DNA of 64,000 bases, taken from the NCBI RefSeq assembly GCF_013416775.1, contig NZ_SZVI01000011.1:1-64000 (forward strand), in the 5' to 3' direction. Source of the stretch: Rhodoferax sp. BLA1 (lineage in GTDB: Bacteria; Pseudomonadota; Gammaproteobacteria; Burkholderiales; Burkholderiaceae_C). Shown in pieces: positions 25,138 through 34,506 of the stretch. Below the pieces are notes generated by a model. That model saw only the letters and a list, made by a program, of their open reading frames with translations, did no database searches and was not told where the DNA came from. Each line of letters starts with the position of its first letter. The first letter of the stretch is position 1. The translations under genes and the position numbers were made by a program.

Positions 25138-25404
25138 TCAATCATCGTAATGCCCACGGCACGCGATCACGTCCATGTCGGTTTCGTCCACGGCATACAC
25201 CAGGCGATGCACGTTATCAATGCGCCGTGACCAGTAACCAGCCATGTTGCCCAGCAAGGGCTCGGGCTTGCCGATACCTGCGAACGGCTCTCGCGCCGCA
25301 GCTTCGATCAGCGTGTTGATGCGCCGCAGTGTCTTTCTGTCCTGCCCCTGCCAATAGGTGTAATCGTCCCAGGCCGCCGGTGTGAAGCGGATAGAGCGCG
25401 CCAT
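25138..25404 (-). CDS. yoeB: YoeB-family toxin (Txe/YoeB mRNA interferase)
   Basis: An 88-residue RelE-superfamily toxin of the YoeB group, which cleaves mRNA at the ribosomal A site. The family pattern is complete: FTPAAWDDYTYWQGQDRKTLRRIN near the start, EPL-x-G-N-x-x-G-YWSRRIDNVHRLVY, and the C-terminal catalytic His-Tyr in CRGHYDD. It follows the antitoxin by three bases. The pair is adjacent to tRNA-Leu. Confidence 0.93.
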   Translation of the reverse strand: MARSIRFTPAAWDDYTYWQGQDRKTLRRINTLIEAAAREPFAGIGKPEPLLGNMAGYWSRRIDNVHRLVYAVDETDMDVIACRGHYDD

Positions 25405-25407
25405 GCC

Positions 25408-25662
25408 TCAAACCTTGGTCAATTCGCGTCGTGTGGCTTTGCCTGCTTTGTGTTGCGCGATGGACTTGGCAATGTGCGCAGCGTTCGCCGGGGTCGATAG
25501 CAGGTGCATGGTTTCCATGATGCTCTGATAGTGGTCGAGAGACATCACCACGGCATCCGCACCGTCACGCCTGCTGATCACCGTCACGTCTGCATCATCG
25601 TGCACGGCATCCAGCAGGGACTTCAACGAGCTGCGGGCTTCAGAGTAGGTGATGATTTTCAT
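25408..25662 (-). CDS. yefM: YefM/Phd-family antitoxin
   Basis: An 84-residue antitoxin. The N-terminal Phd/YefM DNA-binding domain is clear (MKIITYSEARSSLKSLLDAV, ISRRDGADAVVMSLDHYQSI), followed by a flexible C-terminal part that would wrap and neutralise YoeB. It probably represses its own promoter together with the toxin. It is the first gene of the pair, 170 bp from the 3' end of tRNA-Leu. Confidence 0.92.
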   Translation of the reverse strand: MKIITYSEARSSLKSLLDAVHDDADVTVISRRDGADAVVMSLDHYQSIMETMHLLSTPANAAHIAKSIAQHKAGKATRRELTKV

Positions 25663-25772
25663 GGTTTGGGTGTCCTGCTACTTGTACGTAGATTTGTCCA
25701 AGTATATGCCTGTGTCCCGGGGCAGGGTGTTTTGACGGGACGCCATGCTGCCCCGGCATCCAGCGAGACAAC

Positions 25773-25806
25773 AAAAAACCCGCGACGTTGGTACAACGTG
25801 CGGGTT
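25773..25806 (-). terminator. Rho-independent terminator of tRNA-Leu
   Basis: On the minus strand the arms AACCCGCACGTTG and CAACGTCGCGGGTT pair with one bulged base and are followed by a run of T. It lies 24 bases past the 3' end of tRNA-Leu. Confidence 0.8.
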
Positions 25807-25829
25807 CGACGAGAGCTGAAACGGAATTC

Positions 25830-25914
25830 TGGTGCCCGGGGCCGGAATCGAACCGGCACTCCTTTCGGAGGGGGATTTTGAGTCCCCTGCGTCTACCAAT
25901 TTCACCACCCGGGC
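25830..25914 (-). tRNA. tRNA-Leu (anticodon CAA)
   Basis: An 85-nt class II tRNA on the minus strand: acceptor GCCCGGG pairs with CCCGGGC, D arm GTGGTGAAATTGGTAGACGC, anticodon loop CTCAAAA giving CAA, a variable arm (CTCCGAAAGGAGT), T arm GGTTCGATTCC and an encoded CCA end. The 3' end faces the yefM-yoeB and membrane protein locus, as expected for a tRNA-flanked insertion hotspot. cysM is transcribed divergently. Confidence 0.96.
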
Positions 25915-25951
25915 TACGGGAGAGAGGCCGAATTATGGCACAGTGTGAGGT

Positions 25952-26854
25952 ATGAAATATCCAACTATTGAAGATTTGATTGGCAAAACACCGTTGGTGC
26001 GTTTGCAGAGGCTTTCCGCAGACGTCAACCAGCTCAACGGCAACGTGATTTTGGGCAAGTTGGAGGGCAACAACCCGGCCGGTTCGGTCAAGGACCGGGC
26101 CGCGTTTTCGATGATTGTGCGGGCGCAGGAGCGCGGTGAGATCAAGCCCGGTGACACGCTGATCGAGGCCACCTCGGGCAACACCGGCATTGCGCTGGCC
26201 ATGGCGGCGGCCGTCAAGGGTTACAAGATGATCCTGATCATGCCCGAGGACTTGTCGATCGAGCGCGCCCAGACCATGAAGGCTTTTGGCGCCGAGCTGA
26301 TCCTCACACCCAAGAGCGGTGGCATGGAGTACTCACGCGACCTGGCCGAACAGATGCAGCGCGAAGGCAAGGGCCGCATGCTGGATCAGTTTGCCAACCA
26401 GGACAACCCGCGCATCCATGTGGAGACCACCGGCCCCGAAATCTGGGCCGACACCAAGGGCAAGATCACCCATTTTGTGAGTGCCATGGGCACCACCGGC
26501 ACCATCACCGGTGTCTCGCAGTACCTCAAAAAGAAGAACCCGGCGATCAAAATCATTGGTGTGCAGCCGCATGAAGGCTCACGCATTCCGGGCATCCGCA
26601 AATGGCCTGAGGCTTATCTGCCCAAGATTTACGACCCGACCCATGTCGACGACCTGATGTACGTGAGCCAGGAAGATGCCGAGGCCATGTGCCGCACGCT
26701 GGCGCGTGAGGAGGGCATTTTTGCCGGTATTTCAGCGGCAGGCGCCTGCTGGGTGGCGCAAGAAATTGCCAAGACCGCGCGCCACGCGACAATTGTCTTC
26801 GTTGTCTGCGACCGGGGCGACCGGTATCTGTCCACCGGTGTGTTCCCGGCGTGA
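25952..26854 (+). CDS. cysM: Cysteine synthase B (O-acetylserine sulfhydrylase)
   Basis: A 300-residue PLP enzyme. It has IGKTPLVRLQRL, the PLP Lys in NNPAGSVKDRAAFSM, the substrate loop EATSGNTGIALA and the phosphate-binding GTTGTITG. LEGNNPAGS and the RWPEAYLP/IRKWPEAYLP type segment fit CysM rather than CysK. It makes cysteine from O-acetylserine and sulfide or thiosulfate. The tusA-like gene follows 30 bases later, suggesting a two-gene sulfur unit. Confidence 0.93.
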   Translation: MKYPTIEDLIGKTPLVRLQRLSADVNQLNGNVILGKLEGNNPAGSVKDRAAFSMIVRAQERGEIKPGDTLIEATSGNTGIALAMAAAVKGYKMILIMPEDLSIERAQTMKAFGAELILTPKSGGMEYSRDLAEQMQREGKGRMLDQFANQDNPRIHVETTGPEIWADTKGKITHFVSAMGTTGTITGVSQYLKKKNPAIKIIGVQPHEGSRIPGIRKWPEAYLPKIYDPTHVDDLMYVSQEDAEAMCRTLAREEGIFAGISAAGACWVAQEIAKTARHATIVFVVCDRGDRYLSTGVFPA

Positions 26855-26884
26855 GTCCAGACCCCTATTTATCAGGAAACAGCC

Positions 26885-27112
26885 ATGCACATTGACAAAG
26901 AGATCGACACCAGCGGACTGAACTGCCCGCTGCCCATCCTGCACGCCAAAAAGGCTTTGAGCACCATGGAAAGCGGCCAGACGCTGCAGGTGATTGCCAC
27001 CGACGTGGGCTCGATGCGCGACTTCAAGGCCTTTGCCCGGCAGACCGGCAACGAGTTGCTGGACCAGCAAACCGTGCACGACACCTATATCCACGTGCTG
27101 CGCCGTCGCTGA
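26885..27112 (+). CDS. TusA-family sulfur carrier protein
   Basis: A 75-residue TusA/YeeD-like protein. The persulfide-carrying Cys is in DTSGLNCPLPILHAKKAL, followed by the LQVIATDVGSMRDFKAFA strand-helix. It relays sulfane sulfur between enzymes. AGGAAA lies eight bases ahead of the ATG. Being downstream of cysM suggests sulfur delivery or cysteine metabolism, though tRNA thiolation is also possible for the family. Confidence 0.88.
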   Translation: MHIDKEIDTSGLNCPLPILHAKKALSTMESGQTLQVIATDVGSMRDFKAFARQTGNELLDQQTVHDTYIHVLRRR

Positions 27113-27149
27113 GCCTGGCGCTGACCAAGGGGCCCCCCGACTTCAGTCA

Positions 27150-27169
27150 GGGCCGCAGCTTGGCGGCCC
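27150..27169. terminator. Possible terminator hairpin between tusA and valS
   Basis: GGGCCGC pairs with GCGGCCC around a six-base loop in the 66-bp gap between the convergent tusA and valS genes. No clear T-run follows on either strand, so the hairpin is real but the function is uncertain. Confidence 0.35.
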
Positions 27170-27178
27170 CCATTCACA

Positions 27179-30112
27179 TCAGCCCAGGCGTGCCAGCTGG
27201 TCTTTGACCTTGGCCACCGTGGCTTCAAAGTCAGCCAGACGTTTGCGTTCCTGATCAATCACCGCAGCCGGGGCACGTGCCACAAAGGACTCGTTACCGA
27301 GTTTGCCGTTGGCTTTGGCGATTTCGCCTTCAAGCCGCGCCAGTTCCTTGCCCAGACGCGCCTTCTCGGCGGCCACGTCGATTTCCATGAAGAGGCAGAT
27401 GCGCGCCTCACCCACCACCGCCACAGGGGCGGCTTGGGCGGCTGCGGCCCAGGTCGCTTCGTCGCTGAACACCCGAACTTCGTTGAGTTTGGCCAGCGCC
27501 TGCAACACCGGTGCGGCCTCGGTCATGAAAGCGGCTTCGGCAGGGGAGCCTGCCAACACAAACAGCGGCAGCCGGGTGGCGGGTGACACATTCATTTCAC
27601 CACGCAGGTTTCGGCAAGCGTCCACCAGGGTCTTGAGTCTGGCCACATGGGCAATCGCGGCAGGGTCAATGCGCTCGGGTTGGCTCACCGGGTAGGTTGC
27701 AATCGCCACCGAGGCACCCGCGCGGCCGGCCAGCGGGGCCACCACTTGCCACAACTCTTCGGTCACAAACGGGATGATCGGGTGCGCCAGCCGCAAAATG
27801 GTTTCCAGGGTGCGGATCAGGGTGCGGCGCGTCGCGCGTTTTTGCGCCTCGTCACCGGTCTGGATCTGCACCTTGGCAATTTCCAGGTACCAATCGCAGA
27901 ACTCGTTCCAGACAAAGTCGTAAATTGTGCTGGCGACGTTGTCGAGCCGGTATTCGGTGAAGCCTTGGGTGACATCCGCCTCGGCTTTTTGCAGCAGCGA
28001 GACGATCCAGCGGTCGGCCTGGCTGAACTTCAGGTAGTCGCCTGTGGCGCACTCAGCCGGGCTGTGGTCGTTCAAACCGCAGTCCTGGCCTTCGCAGTTC
28101 ATCAGCACAAAACGGCTGGCGTTCCAGAGTTTGTTGCAGAAGTTGCGGTAACCCTCGCAGCGTTTGGCGTCGAAGTTGATGCTGCGGCCCAGAGAGGCCA
28201 GCGAGGCAAAGGTGAAGCGCAACGCATCGGCGCCAAAGGCGGGGATACCAGCCGGGAATTCCTTCTCGGTGTTTTTGCGCACCTGGGGAGCGGTTTCAGG
28301 TTTGCGCAGCCCCTCGGCGCGTTTGACCAGCAGCTCTGGCAGGGCAATGCCGTCGATCAGGTCGACCGGGTCGAGCACATTGCCTTCAGACTTGCTCATC
28401 TTGTGGCCCTGTGCGTCGCGCACCAGCCCGTGGATGTAGACGTGTTTGAACGGCACCTTGCCGGTGAAATGGGTGGTCATCATGATCATCCGGGCGACCC
28501 AGAAAAAGATGATGTCGTAACCGGTGACCAGCACACTGCTGGGCAGGTAGAGGTCGTAGTCAGGCGTTTTTTCTGGCCAGCCCATGGTGCTGAACGGCAC
28601 CAGCGCGCTGGAGTACCAGGTGTCGAGCACGTCATCGTCACGCTTGAGGGCACCGGTATAACCGGCTTTTTGGGCCTGAGCCCTCGCATCGTCTTCGTTG
28701 CGTGCTACAAAAACCGTACCATCCTCGGCGTACCAGGCAGGGATTTGATGGCCCCACCAGAGCTGGCGGCTGATGCACCAGTCCTGGATGTTGTTCATCC
28801 ACTGGTTGTAGGTGTTGACCCAGTTCTCGGGCACAAACTTGACTTCGCCGGATTGCACCGCGTCGATGGCTTTTTGGGTGATGGACTTGCCGGTGGGGTC
28901 TTGGTCGGACACCTTGCTCATCGCCACAAACCACTGGTCGGTGAGCATTGGCTCAATCACCTGGCCGGTACGGGCGCAGCGCGGCACCATCAGTTTGTGT
29001 TTTTTGATCTCGACCATCAGCTCCAGCGCCTGCAGGTCCTTGACGATCTGTTTCCGTGCTGCAAAGCGGTCCAGGCCCACATAGGCGCTGGGTGCATTGC
29101 TATCAATCTTGGCATCCAGGGTCAGCACACAGATCATCGGCAGCTTGTGGCGCTGGCCAACTTGGTAGTCGTTCTGGTCATGCGCCGGGGTGACTTTCAC
29201 CACACCGGTGCCAAAAGCCTTGTCCACATAGTCGTCGGCAATGATCGGAATCGTGCGGTTGCACAAGGGCAGGGTGACTTCCTTGCCAATCAGGTGCGCG
29301 TAACGTTCGTCCTCCGGGTGCACCATGGCGGCCACGTCGCCCAGCATGGTCTCAGGGCGCGTTGTCGCCACCACCAAGCCGGGAGCCATTTCGCCGTTCA
29401 CCAGCTGCGGGCCGTCGGCAAAGGGGTACATGATGTGCCACAGGCTGCCATCTTCTTCCTCAGACTCCACTTCCAGGTCACTTACGGCGCTCATCAACAC
29501 GGGGTCCCAGTTGACCAGGCGTTTGCCGCGGTAAATCAGGCCTTGTTCATACAGGCGGACAAAGGTTTCGGTCACGGTTTTGGACAGCTTGGGGTCCATC
29601 GTGAAGTATTCGCGGCTCCAGTCCACCGTGTCGCCCATACGGCGCATCTGGGTGGTGATGGTGTTACCGCTTTTTTCTTTCCACTCCCAGACTTTGCTCA
29701 CGAAATTCTTGCGGGCTTCCGCAGGTGTCGGGCCCATGTCGTGGCGGCTGATGCCTTGGGCTTGCAACTGGCGTTCCACCACGATCTGGGTGGCAATGCC
29801 GGCGTGGTCGGTGCCCGGAATCCAGGCGGTGTTGAAGCCGGCCATGCGGTGGTAACGCGTCAGGCTGTCCATGATGGTCTGGTTGAACGCGTGGCCCATG
29901 TGCAGCGTGCCGGTCACATTGGGTGGTGGCAGCTGGATGCAGAAGTTGTCACCGCGCGCGGCAGCCTCGGCATCAGGCTGGCCGGTGCCCCGGGCGCCCG
30001 CTGTGCCATAACCGCGCTTTTCCCACTCCGGGCCCCAGTGGGCTTCCAGGGCGGCGGGCTCAAAGGATTTGGACAGGCTGTTCAAGCCGGGTTGCTGCGG
30101 TGCGTCGGTCAT
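27179..30112 (-). CDS. valS: Valyl-tRNA synthetase
   Basis: A 977-residue class I synthetase. The HIGH motif appears as [17 protein letters not shown] near residue 75, and KMSKS as [14 protein letters not shown] near residue 570. The editing domain ([13 protein letters not shown]) and the C-terminal coiled coil that binds tRNA-Val ([19 protein letters not shown]) are complete. It charges tRNA-Val. It is transcribed leftward alone, with ahpF upstream on the same strand 103 bp away. A very long open frame on the opposite strand is a shadow of its high-GC codon bias. Confidence 0.97.
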   Translation of the reverse strand: MTDAPQQPGLNSLSKSFEPAALEAHWGPEWEKRGYGTAGARGTGQPDAEAAARGDNFCIQLPPPNVTGTLHMGHAFNQTIMDSLTRYHRMAGFNTAWIPGTDHAGIATQIVVERQLQAQGISRHDMGPTPAEARKNFVSKVWEWKEKSGNTITTQMRRMGDTVDWSREYFTMDPKLSKTVTETFVRLYEQGLIYRGKRLVNWDPVLMSAVSDLEVESEEEDGSLWHIMYPFADGPQLVNGEMAPGLVVATTRPETMLGDVAAMVHPEDERYAHLIGKEVTLPLCNRTIPIIADDYVDKAFGTGVVKVTPAHDQNDYQVGQRHKLPMICVLTLDAKIDSNAPSAYVGLDRFAARKQIVKDLQALELMVEIKKHKLMVPRCARTGQVIEPMLTDQWFVAMSKVSDQDPTGKSITQKAIDAVQSGEVKFVPENWVNTYNQWMNNIQDWCISRQLWWGHQIPAWYAEDGTVFVARNEDDARAQAQKAGYTGALKRDDDVLDTWYSSALVPFSTMGWPEKTPDYDLYLPSSVLVTGYDIIFFWVARMIMMTTHFTGKVPFKHVYIHGLVRDAQGHKMSKSEGNVLDPVDLIDGIALPELLVKRAEGLRKPETAPQVRKNTEKEFPAGIPAFGADALRFTFASLASLGRSINFDAKRCEGYRNFCNKLWNASRFVLMNCEGQDCGLNDHSPAECATGDYLKFSQADRWIVSLLQKAEADVTQGFTEYRLDNVASTIYDFVWNEFCDWYLEIAKVQIQTGDEAQKRATRRTLIRTLETILRLAHPIIPFVTEELWQVVAPLAGRAGASVAIATYPVSQPERIDPAAIAHVARLKTLVDACRNLRGEMNVSPATRLPLFVLAGSPAEAAFMTEAAPVLQALAKLNEVRVFSDEATWAAAAQAAPVAVVGEARICLFMEIDVAAEKARLGKELARLEGEIAKANGKLGNESFVARAPAAVIDQERKRLADFEATVAKVKDQLARLG

Positions 30113-30215
30113 GGGAGTGGGTCAATCAATGACGAACGGCGCCAACAGGCGCCGCTCAATGTAAAAAGGAGAGGACTGGCCCGATTTTACCGAGCCAGCC
30201 TGAGGCCGTAAGCCT

Positions 30216-31838
30216 TTATGCCGTGGCCATCTCTGCGGCTGGTGCAAGCTGAGGTGCTGCAACTGCTGTCGGGACGACTGCTGGCAGGCGCATCATGTAG
30301 TCAAACGCGCTCAGCGCCGCCTTGGCGCCATCACCGGTGGCGATGATGATTTGTTTAAACGGCACAGTGGTGGCGTCTCCGGCGGCAAACACACCGGGCA
30401 ATGAGGTCTGGCCTTTGGCGTCCACCACAATTTCGCCGTGTTTGGAAAGCTCCAGTGTGCCTTTGAGCCATTCGGTGTTGGGCACCAGGCCAATCTGCAC
30501 AAACACACCTTCGAGTTCCACGTGGTGCACAGCTTCAGAAGCGCGGTCCTTGTAGCTCAGGCCGTTGACCTTTTGGCCGTCGCCGGTGATCTCGGTGGTC
30601 TGGGCATTCACCACGATGGTCACATTGGGCAGGCTCTTGAGTTTGTTGACCAGCACCGCGTCGGCACGCAGCTTGGTGTCGAACTCGATCAGCGTCACAT
30701 GCGCCACTACACCGGCCAGGTCAATCGCGGCCTCGACACCGGAGTTGCCCCCGCCAATCACCGACACGCGTTTGCCCTTGAACAGCGGGCCGTCGCAGTG
30801 CGGGCAATACGCCACGCCTTTGGTTTTGTACTGTTCTTCACCCGGCACATTGACATTGCGCCAGCGTGCGCCAGTGGACAGGATGACGGTTCTGCTCTTG
30901 AGTGAGCCGCCATTGGCCAGCTGGATCTCGATCAGGCCACCGGGCTCGGTGGCCGGGATCAGCTTGTCGGCGCGTTGCAGGTTCATGATGTTGACGTCGT
31001 AAGCCTTCACATGGGCTTCGAGCGCGGCGGCAAATTTGGGGCCGTCGGTCTCCAGCACCGAGACAAAGTTTTCAATCGCCAAGGTGTCGTTGACTTGGCC
31101 GCCAAAACGCTCAGCAGCAATACCGGTGCGGATGCCTTTGCGGGCGGCGTAGACAGCGGCAGCGGCACCAGCGGGGCCACCACCGACGATCAGCACTTCA
31201 TAAGGGTCTTGTGCTGACAGCTTGGCAGCGTCACGTGCAGCAGCGCCAGTGTCGAGCTTGGCCACAATTTCCTCGACCGTCATACGGCCTGAGCCAAACA
31301 TCTTGCCATTGAGAAAAACCATCGGCACGGCCATGATTTCGCGGTCATTGACTTCGGCCTGGAAGGCGCCGCCTTCGATCACCACAGTCTTGACCTTGGG
31401 GTTGAAGATCGCCATCAGGCTCAGTGCTTGCACCACGTCCGGGCAGTTGTGGCAGGTCAGAGACATGTAGACCTCGAAGTTGAAGTCGCCGTCCAGCGCG
31501 CGGATGCTGTCCAGCACATCGGCCTCAACCTTGGGCGGGTGGCCACCGGTCCACAGCAGCGCCAGCACCAGCGAAGTGAATTCGTGGCCCAGCGGCAGGC
31601 CTGCAAAACGCAGGCTGTTGTTGGCACCCACACGTTGCAGTGTGAACGACGGCTTGCGCATGTCGTGGCCGTCGGTTTTGAGTGTGATCTTGTCGCTGCG
31701 CAGGCTCTGGATGGTCTGCAGCAGGTCGAGCATTTCGCGCGAGGTGTCAGAGTCATTGAGGCTGGCCACCATCTCGAACGGTTGAGTCACGCGCTGCAGG
31801 TAGGCGGCTAATTGTGTTTTGATGTCTTGGTCGAGCAT
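30216..31838 (-). CDS. ahpF: Alkyl hydroperoxide reductase subunit F
   Basis: A 540-residue flavoprotein disulfide reductase. The N-terminal two thioredoxin-like folds carry the CHNC redox pair ([13 protein letters not shown], residues about 130), then FAD binding ([21 protein letters not shown]), the second redox pair CPHC ([13 protein letters not shown]), NAD(P)H binding ([19 protein letters not shown]) and [28 protein letters not shown]. It recycles AhpC at the expense of NADH. The last 20 residues form an Ala/Pro tail. It lies downstream of ahpC on the same strand, but a terminator and a palindromic repeat separate them. Confidence 0.96.
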   Translation of the reverse strand: MLDQDIKTQLAAYLQRVTQPFEMVASLNDSDTSREMLDLLQTIQSLRSDKITLKTDGHDMRKPSFTLQRVGANNSLRFAGLPLGHEFTSLVLALLWTGGHPPKVEADVLDSIRALDGDFNFEVYMSLTCHNCPDVVQALSLMAIFNPKVKTVVIEGGAFQAEVNDREIMAVPMVFLNGKMFGSGRMTVEEIVAKLDTGAAARDAAKLSAQDPYEVLIVGGGPAGAAAAVYAARKGIRTGIAAERFGGQVNDTLAIENFVSVLETDGPKFAAALEAHVKAYDVNIMNLQRADKLIPATEPGGLIEIQLANGGSLKSRTVILSTGARWRNVNVPGEEQYKTKGVAYCPHCDGPLFKGKRVSVIGGGNSGVEAAIDLAGVVAHVTLIEFDTKLRADAVLVNKLKSLPNVTIVVNAQTTEITGDGQKVNGLSYKDRASEAVHHVELEGVFVQIGLVPNTEWLKGTLELSKHGEIVVDAKGQTSLPGVFAAGDATTVPFKQIIIATGDGAKAALSAFDYMMRLPAVVPTAVAAPQLAPAAEMATA

Positions 31839-31853
31839 GGTGGATTCCTTAGG

Positions 31854-31910
31854 TGCTACCTTTAAAGTAGCTGATTGCGCCCGTTATAAAAGGGCTGGAG
31901 GCTAATTTTG
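31854..31910 (-). repeat. Interspersed palindromic repeat, copy 10
   Basis: GCTACC, AAGTAGCTG, GCGCCCGTTATAAAAGGGCT, then GGAGGCTAATTTTG. It lies between ahpF and ahpC, immediately next to the ahpC terminator. Confidence 0.75.
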
Positions 31911-31913
31911 TTC

Positions 31914-31989
31914 GAAAAAAAACCGGAAGGCAAGCTGCGCGGGGCAGCTTGTCCCAGTCCGGCTTGGGGCACACCGGTGACGGTGTGCC
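31914..31989 (-). terminator. Two-hairpin terminator after ahpC
   Basis: Read leftward: first a perfect hairpin (GGCACACCG with CGGTGTGCC), then a second (CAAGCTGC with GCAGCTTG inside CCGGA/TCCGG) followed by a run of eight T. It should end most ahpC transcripts and let ahpF be expressed at a lower level. Confidence 0.8.
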
Positions 31990-32007
31990 GTTGATGTCAC
32001 CGGGGAT

Positions 32008-32571
32008 TTAGATCTTGCCGACCAGTTCCAGCGACGGAGCGATGGTCTTGGCGCCTTCGTTCCACTTGGCGGGGCACACTTCGCCTGGGTGGCTGGCGGT
32101 GTACTGGGCTGCTTTGAGCTTGCGCAGGGTTTCTTTCACATCACGGGCGATTTCGTTGGAGTGGATTTCCAGGGTCTTGATCACGCCGTCCGGGTTGATC
32201 ACGAAGGTGCCGCGGTAAGCCAGGCCGTCTGCGTCGATATGCACGTCAAAAGCGCGGGTCAGTTGGTGGGTCGGGTCACCCACCAGCGGGAACTTGGCCT
32301 TGCCCACAGCGGGAGAGGTTTCGTGCCACACCTTGTGCGAGAAGTGGGTGTCGGTGGTGACGATGTAGACCTCGGTGTTGGCCTTCTGGAATTCAGCGTA
32401 GTTGTCAGCAGCGTCTTCCACTTCGGTCGGGCAATTGAAGGTGAAGGCGGCGGGCATAAAAATCACGACCGACCATTTGCCTTTGAGGCTGGCTTCGGTC
32501 ACGTCGATGAACTGGCCATTGTGGAAAGCTTTGGCTTTAAACGGTTGAACTTGGGTATTGATCAAGGACAT
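32008..32571 (-). CDS. ahpC: Alkyl hydroperoxide reductase subunit C (peroxiredoxin)
   Basis: A 187-residue typical 2-Cys peroxiredoxin. The peroxidatic Cys is at about residue 47 in PAAFTFNCPTEVED; the resolving Cys at about 165 in HPGEVCPAKW. TDTHFSHKVWHE and GTFVINPDGVIK fit AhpC. It reduces hydrogen peroxide and organic peroxides and is reduced by AhpF. A probable OxyR site lies 67 bp upstream, shared with the divergent yaaA gene. Confidence 0.96.
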   Translation of the reverse strand: MSLINTQVQPFKAKAFHNGQFIDVTEASLKGKWSVVIFMPAAFTFNCPTEVEDAADNYAEFQKANTEVYIVTTDTHFSHKVWHETSPAVGKAKFPLVGDPTHQLTRAFDVHIDADGLAYRGTFVINPDGVIKTLEIHSNEIARDVKETLRKLKAAQYTASHPGEVCPAKWNEGAKTIAPSLELVGKI

Positions 32572-32637
32572 GGAAGACTCCTGGTTGGGTGGTTAAGAAA
32601 GCGTCGGCGCACTGTTTGTTTCACCGATGGGCAAATC

Positions 32638-32675
32638 ATAGTGCTGATCTATCGTTTTCATGATGCATTGTCTAT
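32638..32675. promoter_or_regulatory. OxyR-like binding site between ahpC and yaaA
   Basis: ATAG-N7-CTAT-N7-ATGA-N8-CTAT. Three of four tetranucleotides match the OxyR pattern ATAG-N7-CTAT-N7-ATAG-N7-CTAT, with one shifted base. On the ahpC strand TATGAT (complement of 32635-32640) could be the -10 box, so OxyR would contact the region just upstream. Both flanking genes are peroxide-stress genes, which supports the call. Confidence 0.6.
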
Positions 32676-32767
32676 AAGCTATCCATAGCCATTCTTTATC
32701 ATGCTGTCACGATAATGAAAACCTGACAGGTCTGCAGTTTGCGACCCAACCCTAATCCCTTGCCTCC

Positions 32768-33544
32768 ATGCTGCTTTTACTCTCCCCCGCCAAAGCCCTC
32801 GACTACGACACCCCGGCCGGTGATGTGCCACACACCCAGCCACAGTTTGTGGCCCAGTCTACTGAGCTGATCGAGATCCTGCGCCAGAAGTCGCCGCAGG
32901 ACATCGCCCAACTGATGCACCTGAGTGACACCTTAAGCGGCCTGAACGTGGCGCGTTACCAGGCCTGGACGCCCAAGTTCACCGCCAAAAACGCCAAACA
33001 GGCGGTGCTGGCCTTCAACGGCGATGTTTATGGCGGGCTGGACGCCAAAACCCTCAATGCCAAGGCATTGGCCTGGCTGCAGGAGCATGTGGGCATTTTG
33101 AGCGGCCTCTACGGTCTGCTGCGCCCGCTGGACTACATGCAGCCCTACCGGCTGGAGATGGGCACCCAACTGGCCAATGCCCGGGGCAAAAACCTGTACG
33201 AGTTCTGGGGCAGCCAGATCGCTGAGCACCTCAACACCTGCCTGAAAAAAGACGCGGCGCCAGTCATCGTTAACCTGGCTTCGGTTGAGTATTTCAAGGC
33301 GGTGGACCTCAAGACCCTGAAAGCGCGCGTGGTGGAATGTGTGTTTGAGGAATACAAGGGCGGCAAGTACAAGATCGTGAGTTTTCACGCCAAACGCGCG
33401 CGCGGCCTGATGGCGCGTTTTGCGGCTGTGCACGCGCTCAAGAAGCCTGAGCAGCTGGTCGGTTTTGATGCCGAGGGTTATGCCTATGACGCCGCTGCCT
33501 CGACGCCTGAGCGGCTGGTGTTCCGCAGGCGTGCTGCGGATTGA
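32768..33544 (+). CDS. yaaA: Peroxide stress protein YaaA
   Basis: A 258-residue DUF328/YaaA protein. The start [13 protein letters not shown] and the segments [51 protein letters not shown] and [13 protein letters not shown] are diagnostic. In E. coli YaaA is OxyR-controlled, limits free iron during peroxide stress and can bind DNA. Here it is divergent from ahpC with an OxyR-like site between, consistent with that role. Followed by a palindromic repeat and queF. Confidence 0.94.
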   Translation: MLLLLSPAKALDYDTPAGDVPHTQPQFVAQSTELIEILRQKSPQDIAQLMHLSDTLSGLNVARYQAWTPKFTAKNAKQAVLAFNGDVYGGLDAKTLNAKALAWLQEHVGILSGLYGLLRPLDYMQPYRLEMGTQLANARGKNLYEFWGSQIAEHLNTCLKKDAAPVIVNLASVEYFKAVDLKTLKARVVECVFEEYKGGKYKIVSFHAKRARGLMARFAAVHALKKPEQLVGFDAEGYAYDAAASTPERLVFRRRAAD

Positions 33545-33556
33545 GGTTTACAGAAG

Positions 33557-33602
33557 AAATAATGCTTAAGCCTTTGTAAAACAAGGGCAAGCAGCTATTG
33601 AA
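33557..33602 (+). repeat. Interspersed palindromic repeat, copy 11
   Basis: AATGCTTAAGCCTTTGTAAA, then ACAAGGGCAAGCAGCTATTG. It occupies nearly all of the 70-bp gap between yaaA and queF and ends shortly before the queF start. Confidence 0.75.
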
Positions 33603-33614
33603 AGCAGAGTATCC

Positions 33615-34460
33615 ATGAACCCCATCGACCATTCCCCTCTTGGCCATGCCACGCAGTATGTAGACCAGTACGACGCCAGCCTGCTGTTCCCGATCCCGCG
33701 TTTCGCGCAGCGCGAGAAGCTCGGTATCAGTCAGCGGCTGCCGTTTCTGGGCGCGGATTTGTGGACCGCGTTTGAGCTGAGCTGGCTCAATGCCCGTGGC
33801 AAACCTCAGCTGGCGTTGGCCCACATCACGGTGCCGTGTGAGTCGACCAACATCATCGAGAGCAAGTCGTTCAAGCTCTACCTGGGCAGTTTCAGCAACA
33901 CCCGCTTTGGTGATGCGGCGGAGGTGCAGGCGCGTCTGCGTGCCGATTTGACCGAGGCCGCCTGGCGCGGCGCAACCGTGCAAAGCAGTGTCGGGGTCAA
34001 GTTGATTGCGCCTGAGTTTTTTGACCAGGAACCGATCCATGAACTCGACGGCCTGAGCCTGGACCGGCTCGACCTGGACTGTGACCGTTACACCCCCGCA
34101 CCCGAGTTTCTGAGTGCGGCCACTGAGGAGGCGCCGGTGTCCGAGGTGTTGACCAGCAACCTGCTCAAAAGCAATTGCCCGGTGACTGGCCAGCCCGACT
34201 GGGGCAGTGTGCAGATCAGTTATTTTGGGCCGCAGATCGACCAGGCCGGGTTACTGCGTTACATCGTGAGTTTTCGCAACCACAACGGTTTCCATGAAGA
34301 CTGTGTGGAGCGCATCTTCATGGACATCCAGGCCCGTTGCCAGCCGCACAAGCTCAGCGTGTATGCGCGTTACACCCGCCGTGGCGGGCTGGACATCAAC
34401 CCGTTTCGCTCGAGTTTTCCGCAAGCGCTGCCCAGCAACGTGCGCAGCGCGCGGCAATAG
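33615..34460 (+). CDS. queF: NADPH-dependent 7-cyano-7-deazaguanine reductase (QueF)
   Basis: A 281-residue two-domain (YqfO/E. coli-type) QueF. The N-terminal half has [15 protein letters not shown]; the C-terminal half carries the nucleophilic Cys in [19 protein letters not shown] and the substrate region [16 protein letters not shown], ending [14 protein letters not shown]. It reduces preQ0 to preQ1 in queuosine synthesis for tRNA wobble modification. It stands alone on its strand between repeats; the stop is followed within three bases by a repeat that separates it from the convergent glutathione peroxidase gene. Confidence 0.96.
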   Translation: MNPIDHSPLGHATQYVDQYDASLLFPIPRFAQREKLGISQRLPFLGADLWTAFELSWLNARGKPQLALAHITVPCESTNIIESKSFKLYLGSFSNTRFGDAAEVQARLRADLTEAAWRGATVQSSVGVKLIAPEFFDQEPIHELDGLSLDRLDLDCDRYTPAPEFLSAATEEAPVSEVLTSNLLKSNCPVTGQPDWGSVQISYFGPQIDQAGLLRYIVSFRNHNGFHEDCVERIFMDIQARCQPHKLSVYARYTRRGGLDINPFRSSFPQALPSNVRSARQ

Positions 34461-34462
34461 CC

Positions 34463-34506
34463 GTATTGGCTTCTGGCCCTTATGGAATAAGGGCCTGTAG
34501 CTATTT
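34463..34506 (+). repeat. Interspersed palindromic repeat, copy 12, between convergent genes
   Basis: TTGGCTTCTGGCCCTTATGG, then AATAAGGGCCTGTAGCTATT. GGCCCTTAT and ATAAGGGCC form a perfect nine-base stem. It fills the 44-bp gap between queF and the glutathione peroxidase gene and touches the latter's stop codon, so it may serve as a bidirectional terminator. Confidence 0.85.

Noticed and set aside
25006-25230. A 74-codon frame between the membrane protein gene and yoeB
   Set aside because: It overlaps the end of the upstream gene and a decayed repeat and has no family features.
27647-30211. An 854-codon open frame opposite valS
   Set aside because: It has no protein family features; it is the mirror of the codon bias of valS, which is complete with HIGH and KMSKS motifs.
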